Translations under genes and position numbers: made by a program
NCBI GenBank assembly: GCA_021819205.1
Contig: JAKARV010000001.1
Coordinates: 62,001-126,000 of the forward strand
Reading direction: 5' to 3'
Source: Actinomycetes bacterium
GTDB taxonomy: Bacteria > Actinomycetota > Acidimicrobiia > Acidimicrobiales > Acidimicrobiaceae
Length of the DNA: 64,000 nucleotides
Shown here: piece after piece, positions 16,475 to 27,321 of the stretch
How positions within the stretch are numbered: the first letter of the stretch is position 1
How the letters are laid out: every line of letters starts with the position of its first letter
Notes under the pieces: model-generated
The model's database searches: none
What the model saw: the letters and a program-made list of their open reading frames with translations, nothing else
Told to the model about the DNA's origin: nothing

Positions 16475-16969
16475 ATGAGCGAATCCCGGCCTTTACGCCT
16501 CTCTCGTGGAGATCAGGCGCCACCGTTCTGCCTCCCCAACCATTCCGGGCAGGTGGTCTGCCTGGAGCAGTTCCGCGGGAGGGGTGCGATCGTCTACTTC
16601 TACCCCAAGGACATGACCCCGGGTTGCAGCGTAGAGGCGGAGGACTTTAACCAGTTGAGGGGGGAGTTCTTGGCCGAGGGGCTGCCGATAGTGGGGATCT
16701 CCCCCGACTCGCCGGCGTCTCACCAGCGCTTTATTGCTGCGCTCGACCTGAAATTCGAGCTGCTTTGCGATCCGGATTACAAGGTGATGACGGCATGGGG
16801 AGCGTACGGCACCAAGCTGAACTACGGACGAGAGGTGATCGGTACCATCAGATCGACTTTCGTCGTGGACGGGGAGCTTCGAATCGCCGCCGCCATGTAC
16901 GGCGTGAAGGCGAAGGGCCACGCCGCAAGGCTTCTCGAGCTGGTCAAGTCGGAGCTTGGCTCAAAGTAA
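16475..16969 (+). CDS. bcp: Bcp-type thiol peroxidase (peroxiredoxin), lacking the usual resolving cysteine
   Basis: A 164-residue peroxiredoxin that would reduce peroxides in the cytoplasm. The peroxidatic cysteine is Cys51 in YFYPKDMTPGCSVEAEDF, with the P-x-x-x-T-x-x-C arrangement intact. Many Bcp proteins have a resolving cysteine five residues later (T-P-G-C-x-x-E-A-C); here that position is Glu56, so it works as a 1-Cys enzyme or uses another cysteine. STFVVDGEL is the family's substrate-pocket strand. The thiolase gene follows after 29 bases. Start ATG 16475 is preferred to the TTG just upstream because of the six-base spacing from the -10 element. Confidence 0.87.
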   Translation: MSESRPLRLSRGDQAPPFCLPNHSGQVVCLEQFRGRGAIVYFYPKDMTPGCSVEAEDFNQLRGEFLAEGLPIVGISPDSPASHQRFIAALDLKFELLCDPDYKVMTAWGAYGTKLNYGREVIGTIRSTFVVDGELRIAAAMYGVKAKGHAARLLELVKSELGSK

Positions 16970-16998
16970 GTGGTTCTAAGTCAGAGAGGAGAGGTTGG

Positions 16999-18165
16999 AT
17001 GCCGGAAGCGGTGATAGTAGCGGCAGTGCGGACGCCGATTGGACGTGCCTTCAAGGGCTCGCTAACTTCGGTAAGGCCCGACGACATGAGCGGGAAGGTC
17101 ATCGAGGAGGTTATGCGAAGGGTGCCGTCGCTGGACCCTGCGGCGGTTGACGACGTGATTTGGGGGGCAGCGCTTCAACACGGCGAGCAGAGCATGAACA
17201 TCGGCAGGAATGCGGCCGCCCTCGCCGGGTTGCCAGACACCGTTCCCGGCACCTCTGTCAACCGCTTCTGCGCCTCTTCGCTGCAGGCGATCCGAATGGC
17301 CTTCCATGCGATTCGGGCAGGGGAGGGAGAGGCGTTCGTGGCCGGAGGGGTGGAGAGCACTACCCGGTCATCGTTGAAGGGGTTTGACCCTGAAGACATG
17401 AACCCCCGCTTTGTGGACGAGTCCCGGCCCGACTTCGTCAACCTGATGTACATCCCGATGGGGCTCACGGCGGAGAACGTCGCCAAGAAGTACGCGGTTA
17501 CGCGGAAGGAGATGGACGAATATGCGAAAATCTCCCAGGATCGAGCGGTAGCTGCGCAAATCTCCGGTTTTTTTGACCGGGAGATCCTCTCGGTAACCAC
17601 CCCGGAGGGCGTGACAGTGGCTAGAGATGATGGCCCCAGGCCTAACACCACGCTTGAACGGCTGGGGGAGCTGAAGCCAGCGTTCGTCTCCGATGGCACC
17701 GTTACCGCGGGGAACTCGTGCCCGTTGAACGACGGAGCTGCTGCGGTCGTGGTCATGTCGGAGGAGCGGGCCAATCGGCTCGGGATCGTACCGATGGCGA
17801 GAATCGTCGCATCGGCGGTTACCGGGATTGCCCCGGAGATCATGGGAGTCGGCCCGATCGATGCGGTCAGGAAGGTTCTTGCCATGGCTGGCATGAAGAT
17901 CTCCGACATCGGGATCGTGGAGCTGAACGAGGCGTTTGCTGCCCAGGTGATTCCGGTGGCGAGGGAGTTGGGAATCTCGGTGGAGGAGCAGCTAAATCCT
18001 TACGGTGGTGCGATCGCCCTCGGCCACCCGTTTGGCATGACTGGTGCCCGGATCATGACCACCCTTCTAAACGGACTGGAGCAGCGGAAGCAGCGCTTTG
18101 GCTTGGAGACGATGTGCGTTGGCGGCGGGCAGGGCATGGCGATGATCGTCGAGAGGCTCTATTGA
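16999..18165 (+). CDS. Thiolase (acetyl-CoA C-acyltransferase)
   Basis: A 388-residue thiolase. The nucleophilic cysteine is Cys91 in VNRFCASSLQA; His343 in GHPFGMTGAR and Cys373 in MCVGGGQG complete the active site. This subfamily resembles degradative 3-ketoacyl-CoA or acetoacetyl-CoA thiolases. The ATG at 16999 has a GAGAGGAGAGG region just upstream. It overlaps the next gene by four bases, an odd pairing for a phosphatase, so both may be carried by one message. The nearby ETF genes could serve acyl-CoA dehydrogenation, but there is no direct link. Confidence 0.88.
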   Translation: MPEAVIVAAVRTPIGRAFKGSLTSVRPDDMSGKVIEEVMRRVPSLDPAAVDDVIWGAALQHGEQSMNIGRNAAALAGLPDTVPGTSVNRFCASSLQAIRMAFHAIRAGEGEAFVAGGVESTTRSSLKGFDPEDMNPRFVDESRPDFVNLMYIPMGLTAENVAKKYAVTRKEMDEYAKISQDRAVAAQISGFFDREILSVTTPEGVTVARDDGPRPNTTLERLGELKPAFVSDGTVTAGNSCPLNDGAAAVVVMSEERANRLGIVPMARIVASAVTGIAPEIMGVGPIDAVRKVLAMAGMKISDIGIVELNEAFAAQVIPVARELGISVEEQLNPYGGAIALGHPFGMTGARIMTTLLNGLEQRKQRFGLETMCVGGGQGMAMIVERLY

Positions 18166-18800
18166 GCGCAGCTAAGCCGGTTACGGTGGTGTTGGTACGC
18201 CATGGCAAGACGCCGACAACCGGCAAGGTGCTTCCCGGGAGAGCGCCCGGGCTCCATCTCTCGCCCGAGGGACGGCAGGAGGCTGGAGCTGCGGCTGAGT
18301 CGGTGGTAAGGCTGCACCCGAAGATTGCGGCTATTTACACCTCGCCGATGGAGCGGGCCGTGGAGACCGCCGCGGAGCTTGCTTCGATAACGGGTATGGA
18401 ACCGGAGCCACTGCCGGCACTGATCGAGTGCGATTTCGGGGAGTGGACCGGCCTGGAGCTCGCGAAGGTCCGCCGGAAGAAGGAGTGGCAGGCCGTCGTC
18501 CTCTCCGCCTCGCGCTTCCGCTTTCCCGGAGGGGAGAGCCTCTCTGAGCTCCAGGCGCGGATGCAAGATGCCATAGCCGGTTGGGTTCAAGCCTATGCCG
18601 GGAAAACGGTGGTCGCCTACACCCATGCCGACCCGATCAGGGCGATGGCTTGTGACGCCCTCGGCATGCATCTGGACGCGATCCACCGGATAAACGTTCA
18701 TACGGCATCGCTTACTACTGTGGTTGCAGCTAGTGGCTGGATGCGGCTGGAGTCGCTTAACGTTAAATTTCCCAGGGGGGAACGTGGCAAAGTCGGTTGA
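18162..18800 (+). CDS. Histidine phosphatase superfamily protein, MSMEG_4193 family
   Basis: A 212-residue member of the phosphoglycerate-mutase-like superfamily. LVRHGKTP carries the catalytic histidine (His14); ERAVETAAEL, an acidic LIECDFGEWTG block and AYTHADPIRA with the second histidine follow. It belongs to the actinobacterial MSMEG_4193 group, always found with DUF3090 and the SCO1664-type protein, as here. The start is TTG 18162, overlapping the thiolase stop (TTGA), with GAGAGG eight bases upstream; no later start would keep the LVRHG strand intact. The substrate is not known. Confidence 0.8.
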   Translation: MSAAKPVTVVLVRHGKTPTTGKVLPGRAPGLHLSPEGRQEAGAAAESVVRLHPKIAAIYTSPMERAVETAAELASITGMEPEPLPALIECDFGEWTGLELAKVRRKKEWQAVVLSASRFRFPGGESLSELQARMQDAIAGWVQAYAGKTVVAYTHADPIRAMACDALGMHLDAIHRINVHTASLTTVVAASGWMRLESLNVKFPRGERGKVG

Positions 18801-19275
18801 TCTCTCCCCAGCGGTGTATTTCGCACCCTACGCAGTTGGCGACCCGGGACGCCGGGTGTTCCTCCTCTCCGGGAGCGATCTCGTCGAAACTATCACTTTG
18901 AAGATCGAGAAGGGGCAGCTGGTAGCGCTGCAGGCGGCGCTCATCTCGGCGCTGTCGAGACTTGGCCGCCCGCACGAACTCTCCGGCGAACCCGAGCCGC
19001 TCGGGAGGGCCGAATACGACTGGATAGCGGGTGCATTGGAAGTGGGAGTTGACCCGGGATCGGAGAGCGTCGAGATCGTGGTAACCGAACTCTCCGAGGA
19101 GGATCCGGCGACCGCAAGGTTCGTCATCTCCAGGGAGATTGCAGCGCAATTTGCCATCACCGCTACCCGCCTGATCGAGGGCGGCAGGCCGCCCTGCCCG
19201 CTCTGCGGCTTCCCGCTCGACCCCCTTGGACACGAGTGCCCGAGGACCAACGGACACCGCGCTCCGATCCGCTGA
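18784..19275 (+). CDS. DUF3090 family protein with C-terminal zinc-ribbon-like motif
   Basis: A 163-residue protein of the actinobacterial DUF3090 family (repeat-free, cytoplasmic). The opening VDLSPAVYFAPYAVGDPGRRVFLLSG is the conserved family start. The end contains CPLCGFPLDPLGHECP, three or four cysteines that could bind zinc. GTG 18784 is preceded by AGGGGGG and overlaps the end of the phosphatase gene by 17 bases. Gene order phosphatase-DUF3090-SCO1664 is conserved across actinobacteria, so the three probably act together. Function unknown. Confidence 0.82.
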   Translation: MAKSVDLSPAVYFAPYAVGDPGRRVFLLSGSDLVETITLKIEKGQLVALQAALISALSRLGRPHELSGEPEPLGRAEYDWIAGALEVGVDPGSESVEIVVTELSEEDPATARFVISREIAAQFAITATRLIEGGRPPCPLCGFPLDPLGHECPRTNGHRAPIR

Positions 19276-19952
19276 CCGAGATTCTTTCCCGGGCACCTGC
19301 GGAGGTGCTCGGACTGATTCCCGGCTCCAGCAACGGCGCTGTGCTGCTCGCGCTGGATGGCGGTTCCCTGGCGATCTACAAGCCGGTCCGCTTTGAGCGT
19401 CCACTTCGGGACTTCTCTCGCGGGCTGCATCGGCGCGAGTTGGCCAGTTTCTTGCTCGCCAGGGAGCTTGGGATGGATATGGTGCCACCGGTTGTCATCC
19501 GGACAGACCTTCCTTTTGGGGATGGATCGGTGCAACTCTTCATCGAGTCGGAGCGGCCGCGGCACTACTTCGAGATGTTGGAGGATCGGGAGTTGCACGC
19601 CCAGCTGGCAATGATTGCCGCCTTTGACCTGGTGGCAAACAACGCCGATCGCAAGGCTGGCCATCTGATCGCGAGCGACGATGGCCGCATCTGGGCCATC
19701 GACAACGCGCTGACCTTCAGTGCGCACCCCAAGTTGAGGACCGTGATCTGGGAGTTCGGAGACACGCCACTTCCCGAGGAGTTGAAGGATAGGCTTACAG
19801 CCCTCTCCTCGGGCGTCAGCCCCGACATCGCGGCTTTGCTGCAGGGGGCGGAGGTTGCAGCGCTGGCTTCACGGGCGGCCTGGCTGGCGCGCGCGGGCCG
19901 GCTTCCCCTGGTCGAGATGGAGCAGCGCTCCTATCCGTGGCCGCTGGTATAG
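19236..19952 (+). CDS. SCO1664 family protein, PI3/4-kinase-like fold
   Basis: A 238-residue protein of the SCO1664 family, related to phosphatidylinositol-kinase/HipA-like folds. GSSNGAVLLAL and LAIYKPVRFERPL contain the glycine-rich strand and the ATP-binding lysine; AAFDLVANNADRKAGHLI is the catalytic loop (N-A-D-R-K-x-x-H), and IWAIDNALTF gives the metal-binding aspartate. The GTG start overlaps DUF3090 by 40 bases, an unusually long overlap, but the following residues fit the family start. Its substrate, protein or small molecule, is unknown. Confidence 0.78.
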   Translation: MPEDQRTPRSDPLTEILSRAPAEVLGLIPGSSNGAVLLALDGGSLAIYKPVRFERPLRDFSRGLHRRELASFLLARELGMDMVPPVVIRTDLPFGDGSVQLFIESERPRHYFEMLEDRELHAQLAMIAAFDLVANNADRKAGHLIASDDGRIWAIDNALTFSAHPKLRTVIWEFGDTPLPEELKDRLTALSSGVSPDIAALLQGAEVAALASRAAWLARAGRLPLVEMEQRSYPWPLV

Positions 19953-20057
19953 GCGGACCAGCGTTCTATCAATTTTTGGAAGGATAGACTGTCGCCGGTG
20001 GCTGCGCCGCGGCCAAACTCTGCGGCGCTCGCCGGTTCTCGCCCGCCAATCCATTAC

Positions 20058-20070
20058 GGCCAGCTATAAT
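20058..20070 (+). promoter_or_regulatory. Probable secE-nusG promoter -10 region
   Basis: TATAAT at 20065-20070 is a consensus -10 hexamer at the correct place to transcribe secE, 100 bases before its start codon. The 13 bases GGCCAGCTATAAT recur with one mismatch upstream of infA (47980-47992), suggesting a shared promoter class of translation genes. No clear -35 hexamer was found at 16-18 bases. Confidence 0.5.
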
Positions 20071-20078
20071 TGGGGCTG

Positions 20079-20102
20079 CAAACCCCCGGAACCTTGGGTT
20101 TG
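20079..20102 (+). promoter_or_regulatory. Hairpin in the secE leader
   Basis: CAAACCC (20079-20085) and GGGTTTG (20096-20102) are perfect 7-bp complements around a ten-base loop, followed by ACTTTT. They lie within about ten bases of the predicted transcription start, so the hairpin would be at the very 5' end of the mRNA. It could stabilise the message or act as a weak early terminator. The remaining leader contains no tRNA gene, although tRNA-Trp often sits before secE in other bacteria. Confidence 0.45.
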
Positions 20103-20169
20103 ACTTTTGGCGTGCTTCCGGTCGGGTGGTGGTTCGAGGGTTGTTGGGAACAGAAGGACAGAGGTTGGT

Positions 20170-20454
20170 GTGAATCGCGAGACAAAGCGCCTCATGCAAC
20201 GGCAGTCGCAGCCGGCCAAGGATCGGCAAGAGATGGCGCGCAAGATGCGGTCTCCGCGGAAGCCCGGAGAGAAGCGAGGGATCCGCGGCTACCTTGCGAA
20301 CGTCCGTTCCGAGCTGAAGGCGGTCGACTGGCCGACACGCGCCCAGCTGAAAAGCTTCGCGACTGTAGTCTTCGTTACGCTGGTTTTGGTTGTTGGGCTG
20401 ATATTCCTGTTAAACGTGGTGTTTTCCAAGGGCGTGTCCCTGCTGTACGGGTAG
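20170..20454 (+). CDS. secE: Preprotein translocase subunit SecE
   Basis: A 94-residue protein. SecE is the essential small partner of SecY. The basic cytoplasmic N-terminus leads to the conserved amphipathic segment YLANVRSELKAVDWPTRAQLKS, followed by a single membrane helix (about 63-85). The order secE-nusG-rplK is standard. Start GTG 20170 was chosen over in-frame starts further up because AGAGG is just upstream and the extra sequence is unconserved. Confidence 0.93.
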   Translation: MNRETKRLMQRQSQPAKDRQEMARKMRSPRKPGEKRGIRGYLANVRSELKAVDWPTRAQLKSFATVVFVTLVLVVGLIFLLNVVFSKGVSLLYG

Positions 20455-20476
20455 TTGAGAGTGGTCTAGTAGGGGT

Positions 20477-21094
20477 ATGAGCGAGCATATGGTTGATGAG
20501 CTGGAACACGAAGAGCCGGTCGAGGAGGCAGCGAGCGACTCTCCCTTCGATCGTGAGGGCGGGTGGTACGTGGTCCACTGTTACTCGGGCTACGAGAATC
20601 GGGTCAAGTCGAATCTTTTCGCTCGCGTGAAGTCGCTGAACTTGGAGAACCGGATCTACGAGGTTGAGATTCCGATGGAAGACGTGGCGGAGATCAAGAA
20701 TGGCAGGAGGGTGGTGACCCGGCGCAAGGTTTTCCCAGGGTACGTCATGGTCCGCGCCGAGATGGACGACGAGGTGTGGGCGGCGATTCGCAATACCCCG
20801 GGAATCACCTCCTTCGTTGGTGCTGGATCGAAGCCGACCCCGCTCTCTCGGCGCGAGGTGGAAGCGATGCTCTCCTTCGAGACACCTGCGGAGATGCGCA
20901 CCGCGTCAGTCCGCAAACCTGTCCACGGCTTTGAAATTGGGGAGACCGTGCAGGTTAAGGAGGGCCCACTTGCTGACTTCTCGGGGCAGATCGCGGAGAT
21001 CAACGCCGATCAGATGAAGCTCAAGGTGCTTTTCAACATTTTTGGCAGGGAGACTCCAGTCGAGCTTGACTTCTCTCAGGTCAGCAAGGTCTGA
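20477..21094 (+). CDS. nusG: Transcription elongation and termination factor NusG
   Basis: A 205-residue NusG. The NGN domain begins at [20 protein letters not shown] (about residue 28), after a 27-residue acidic extension typical of high-GC Gram-positives. [12 protein letters not shown] and the loop [20 protein letters not shown] follow, and the C-terminal KOW domain starts at about residue 150 ([18 protein letters not shown]). NusG couples RNA polymerase to ribosomes or Rho. Twenty-two bases separate it from secE, so the two are cotranscribed. Confidence 0.95.
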   Translation: MSEHMVDELEHEEPVEEAASDSPFDREGGWYVVHCYSGYENRVKSNLFARVKSLNLENRIYEVEIPMEDVAEIKNGRRVVTRRKVFPGYVMVRAEMDDEVWAAIRNTPGITSFVGAGSKPTPLSRREVEAMLSFETPAEMRTASVRKPVHGFEIGETVQVKEGPLADFSGQIAEINADQMKLKVLFNIFGRETPVELDFSQVSKV

Positions 21095-21201
21095 GAGACT
21101 CTTCAAAAAGATGTTGGAGGCAAAGGCTTTGTCCGCGCACTAGGCTGTTGTGGCTTGCGCCAGCGCTTTGGCAGCGTTGCGCTTTGAGAAAGATCTAAGG
21201 G

Positions 21202-21239
21202 GCTTGAGCCAAGCTTCGGAGCGGCAGCGGCGCTGCCGC
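21202..21239 (+). promoter_or_regulatory. Structured leader before rplK
   Basis: The 165 bases between nusG and rplK contain GCTTG-AGC-CAAGC (21202-21214) and a perfect 8-bp hairpin GCGGCAGC-GGC-GCTGCCGC (21221-21239) whose end is just before the ribosome-binding site (AAGGAAAGG). A regulatory role is plausible: in other bacteria ribosomal protein L1 represses the L11-L1 message by binding a structure in this region. The actual L1-binding motif could not be verified by eye. Confidence 0.4.
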
Positions 21240-21259
21240 AAGGAAAGGAGTGAGCCGCA

Positions 21260-21688
21260 ATGGCGAAGAAGCGCGTAACCGCGATTGTGAAGATAAACCT
21301 CCCCGCTGGGGCTGCAACGCCAGCACCGCCAGTTGGAACCGCTTTGGGTCCGCACGGCATCCAGACGATGGAGTTCGTGAAGCAGTACAACGCGGCGACC
21401 GAAGCCCAGAGGGGGCAGGTCATCCCGGTGGAGGTAACCATCTTTGAGGACAGGAGCTTTAGCTTCATCCTCAAGACCCCGCCAACCTCGGAGCTGCTGA
21501 AGCAGGCGGCCGGGCTGAGCAAGGGGTCCCCGACCAACAGGCGCAGCGTGGTTGGAACCGTTACCATGGAGCAGGTAGCGGAGATCGCAAGGACCAAGAT
21601 GCCGGACCTGAACGCCTACGAGCTTGACGCTGCGGTCAAGCAGGTGATCGGCACGGCGGACTCGATGGGTATCAGCGTCGAGGGCTAG
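21260..21688 (+). CDS. rplK: 50S ribosomal protein L11
   Basis: A 142-residue uL11 forming the base of the L7/L12 stalk and contacting the GTPase-associated centre. The N-terminal domain has [19 protein letters not shown], the proline-containing switch seen in thiostrepton-sensitive L11, and the C-terminal RNA-binding domain begins at about 74 with [28 protein letters not shown]. First gene of the L11-L1 pair; rplA follows after 17 bases. Confidence 0.97.
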   Translation: MAKKRVTAIVKINLPAGAATPAPPVGTALGPHGIQTMEFVKQYNAATEAQRGQVIPVEVTIFEDRSFSFILKTPPTSELLKQAAGLSKGSPTNRRSVVGTVTMEQVAEIARTKMPDLNAYELDAAVKQVIGTADSMGISVEG

Positions 21689-21705
21689 TAGTTGGGAGAT
21701 CGTTC

Positions 21706-22431
21706 GTGGTAACTAAGGCTTACAAGGATCAACTTGGCGTAATCGTCGATCGCGAGGCGTTGCGGGATCCAATAGAGGCGATAAAGCTGGTAAAGGCTGT
21801 TGCTCGGGCAAAGTTCGATGAGACCGTAGAGCTTGCTGTGAAGCTCGGCGTCGACCCGCGAAAGGCGGACCAGGTGATCCGGGGAACGGTGGCGTTGCCG
21901 AACGGAACTGGACGAACGGTGCGGGTGGCAGTATTTGCCGCCGGCGAAGCCGCGGCGGAAGCCAGAGCGGCGGGCGCTGACGTCGTTGGCGCGGACGACT
22001 TGGTAGAGCGGATCACCAAGGGGTTCCTTGACTTTGACGTGGCCATAGCCACGCCGGACCTGATGCCACAGGTCGGGCGGCTGGGGCGGGTGCTCGGGCC
22101 TCGGGGACTCATGCCTAACCCGCGAACCGGGACGGTTACAACCGAAGTCGGGCGGGCGGTCGGCGAGTTCAAGGCGGGCCGGGTAGAGTTCCGCACCGAC
22201 AAGGTTGGCAATGTCCACGTTCCGATCGGTAAGGTTTCGTTCGAGACTGGGCAACTGGTGGAGAATTTTCGAGCAGTGATCGATGAGCTCCAGCGTGCCA
22301 AGCCGGCGGCTGCCAAAGGACGGTACTTCAGGAGCGTGCACCTCGCGGCAACCATGTCTCCGTCGATCAAAGTCGATCCGAACCGGCTTCGGCTTACCGA
22401 TGAGGATCTGCACGCCCTAGCAATTGGTTGA
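21706..22431 (+). CDS. rplA: 50S ribosomal protein L1
   Basis: A 241-residue uL1 forming the mobile L1 stalk at the E site. The two-domain architecture is recognisable: [32 protein letters not shown] in domain [21 protein letters not shown] in domain II, and [13 protein letters not shown] near the end. L1 binds 23S rRNA and in many bacteria represses its own operon. GTG start 21706 has GGGAG upstream. A long leader separates it from rplJ. Confidence 0.97.
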   Translation: MVTKAYKDQLGVIVDREALRDPIEAIKLVKAVARAKFDETVELAVKLGVDPRKADQVIRGTVALPNGTGRTVRVAVFAAGEAAAEARAAGADVVGADDLVERITKGFLDFDVAIATPDLMPQVGRLGRVLGPRGLMPNPRTGTVTTEVGRAVGEFKAGRVEFRTDKVGNVHVPIGKVSFETGQLVENFRAVIDELQRAKPAAAKGRYFRSVHLAATMSPSIKVDPNRLRLTDEDLHALAIG

Positions 22432-22460
22432 CGCCCGGCCCGTTCGTGCTGGACGCGCGC

Positions 22461-22466
22461 TAAAAT
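22461..22466 (+). promoter_or_regulatory. Possible -10 element for the L10-L12 operon
   Basis: TAAAAT stands out in an otherwise GC-rich stretch 126 bases before rplJ. No convincing -35 element is present at 16-18 bases, so this is a weak call. It would place a transcription start at about 22474, upstream of the structured leader. Confidence 0.3.
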
Positions 22467-22505
22467 ACTTTTGCCATTTGCTTCGATTCGCTGAAGAGGT
22501 TCGGT

Positions 22506-22572
22506 GTCCTGCGGGACTTAAAGCCTGAAAAGGCGCCTGATGAGGCGGTCTCTCCGGATCAGGCAGGGCTGA
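22506..22572 (+). promoter_or_regulatory. Structured leader before rplJ, candidate L10 autoregulatory element
   Basis: Three stem-loops are packed into the region just upstream of rplJ: GTCC-TGCG-GGAC (22506-22517), CGCCT-GATG-AGGCG (22534-22547) and TCAG-GCAGGG-CTGA (22559-22572), the last ending close to the AGGAGAGG ribosome-binding site. In other bacteria the L10-L12 complex binds such a leader to repress translation; equivalence here is inference from position and structure, not from a recognised consensus. Confidence 0.45.
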
Positions 22573-22591
22573 TTAGGAGAGGAAACTAGAT

Positions 22592-23119
22592 ATGGATAAT
22601 CCGCGACCGGAGAAGGTGGCGATTGTCGAGGAGTTGGTAGGGCGTTTCGGTCGCACAGCCGCGGTGTTCGTGTCCGAGTACCGGGGGCTCAAGGTCTCCG
22701 AACTGGAGGCGTTGCGCGGAGGGCTTCGCGACGTCGGGGCTGAGCACAAGATCTTCAAGAACACCTTGGTGCACATTGCCTGCGAGCGCGCTGGTCTTTT
22801 GGTACTCGACCCAATGCTCAGCGGTCCGACAGCGCTCACGTTCGTCGAGGGAGATGTAGCGGCCGCCGCCAAGCGGCTTCGGGACTTCTCTCGGCAGAAC
22901 CCGCTCTTTGTGGTGAAGGGTGGCCTTCTCGACGGATCGGTCCTGAGCGCCAAGGACGTTGCGGCTCTTGCCGACCTGCCCCCACGGGAGGTGTTGCTTG
23001 CCCAGATGGCCGGTCTTATGGCCGGACAGATGGCGAGTTTTGCCGGGGTGTTGCAGGCGTTGCCGCGGAACCTTGCCTATGGACTCGTCGCGCTGCGTGA
23101 TCAGCGCGAAGCTGCCTAG
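22592..23119 (+). CDS. rplJ: 50S ribosomal protein L10
   Basis: A 175-residue uL10 that anchors L7/L12 dimers at the stalk. Recognisable blocks are [41 protein letters not shown] and [12 protein letters not shown]; the C-terminal helix that carries the L12 dimers follows [17 protein letters not shown]. The start ATG 22592 has AGGAGAGG upstream. It is preceded by a structured leader and followed by rplL after 59 bases. Confidence 0.96.
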   Translation: MDNPRPEKVAIVEELVGRFGRTAAVFVSEYRGLKVSELEALRGGLRDVGAEHKIFKNTLVHIACERAGLLVLDPMLSGPTALTFVEGDVAAAAKRLRDFSRQNPLFVVKGGLLDGSVLSAKDVAALADLPPREVLLAQMAGLMAGQMASFAGVLQALPRNLAYGLVALRDQREAA

Positions 23120-23178
23120 GCCAAAATTTAGTTTCTTCGTTAGTCGTCGTGTGCCCGGAGGGCAAGGAAAGGAAAACA

Positions 23179-23565
23179 GTGGCGGATATACAGGGAATCC
23201 TTGACGAGATAGCGGGGCTAAGTGTCCTCGAACTCAGCGAGTTGGTCAAGGCGTTCGAGGAGAAGTTTGGGGTAAGCGCGGCGGCCCCAGTGGCGATTGC
23301 CGCGGCAGGTCCCGCAGCCGGCGCTGGCGAGGCTGCGGCAGCCGAAGAGGAGCAGGCAGAGTTTGACGTCATTCTCACCGGGGCGGGGAGTACCAAGATC
23401 CAGGTGATCAAGGAGGTGCGGGCTTTGACGAGTCTTGGACTCAAGGAGGCCAAGGATCTGGTTGACAGCGCACCGAAGGCGGTTCTCGAGAAGGTTTCCA
23501 AGGAGGATGCCGAGAAGGCCAAGGCTCAGCTCGAAGGGGCCGGAGCCTCGGTCGAGCTGAAGTAA
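23179..23565 (+). CDS. rplL: 50S ribosomal protein L7/L12
   Basis: A 128-residue bL12. The N-terminal dimerisation domain ([26 protein letters not shown]) is joined by an Ala/Pro-rich hinge (about 38-63) to the C-terminal domain that recruits translational GTPases ([39 protein letters not shown]). The GTG start 23179 follows AAGGAAAGG. Multiple copies sit on L10, and the gene is followed by a terminator before rpoB. Confidence 0.97.
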   Translation: MADIQGILDEIAGLSVLELSELVKAFEEKFGVSAAAPVAIAAAGPAAGAGEAAAAEEEQAEFDVILTGAGSTKIQVIKEVRALTSLGLKEAKDLVDSAPKAVLEKVSKEDAEKAKAQLEGAGASVELK

Positions 23566-23649
23566 GCTCAGTCGTTATAATTTCCAGTGATTTAGCGCCA
23601 CGGTACCGCCAGAGCGGGCGTTGCCGTGGCATCGCCGCGTAAAGGTATC

Positions 23650-23655
23650 TATACT
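23650..23655 (+). promoter_or_regulatory. Possible -10 element for rpoBC between rplL and the terminator
   Basis: TATACT is a good -10 hexamer upstream of the rplL-rpoB hairpin. A second AT-rich candidate, TATAAT, is at 23576-23581, just after the rplL stop. Neither has a clear -35 hexamer. Transcripts from either would read through the hairpin at 23694-23735 into rpoB, as expected of an attenuated operon. Confidence 0.35.
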
Positions 23656-23693
23656 GTTGCTTGCCGTGCTTTGCCCCGAATTGAGCTCTTTAT

Positions 23694-23735
23694 AAAAAAC
23701 TCATGCATATTCCATGTGAATGCATGGGTTTTTTT
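23694..23735 (+). terminator. Strong intrinsic terminator/attenuator between rplL and rpoB
   Basis: A run of A (23694-23699) then CTCATGCAT (23700-23708) can pair with ATGCATGGG and a run of T (23720-23735), giving a stem of about 15 bp with one G-U pair around an 11-base loop. The core CATGCAT/ATGCATG is perfect. The seven T residues at 23729-23735 give a U-tract in the transcript. Because adenines pair with the T-run, it could work on both strands. Comparable attenuators between L7/L12 and rpoB are known in E. coli. Confidence 0.75.
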
Positions 23736-23772
23736 GCGCTTTTCGGATCCGCATTTGTTAAGGAGATAGATC

Positions 23773-27321
<3,549 letters not shown>

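Noticed and set aside
19953-20169. tRNA-Trp expected upstream of secE
   Set aside because: Looked for an anticodon CCA arm and a T-arm; only a GGTTCGAG-like string is present near 20130, without matching stems.
22428-22466. TTGACG...TAAAAT as an rplJ promoter
   Set aside because: The spacing is 27 bases, far outside 16-18, so TTGACG is not the -35 partner; TAAAAT is kept alone with low confidence.
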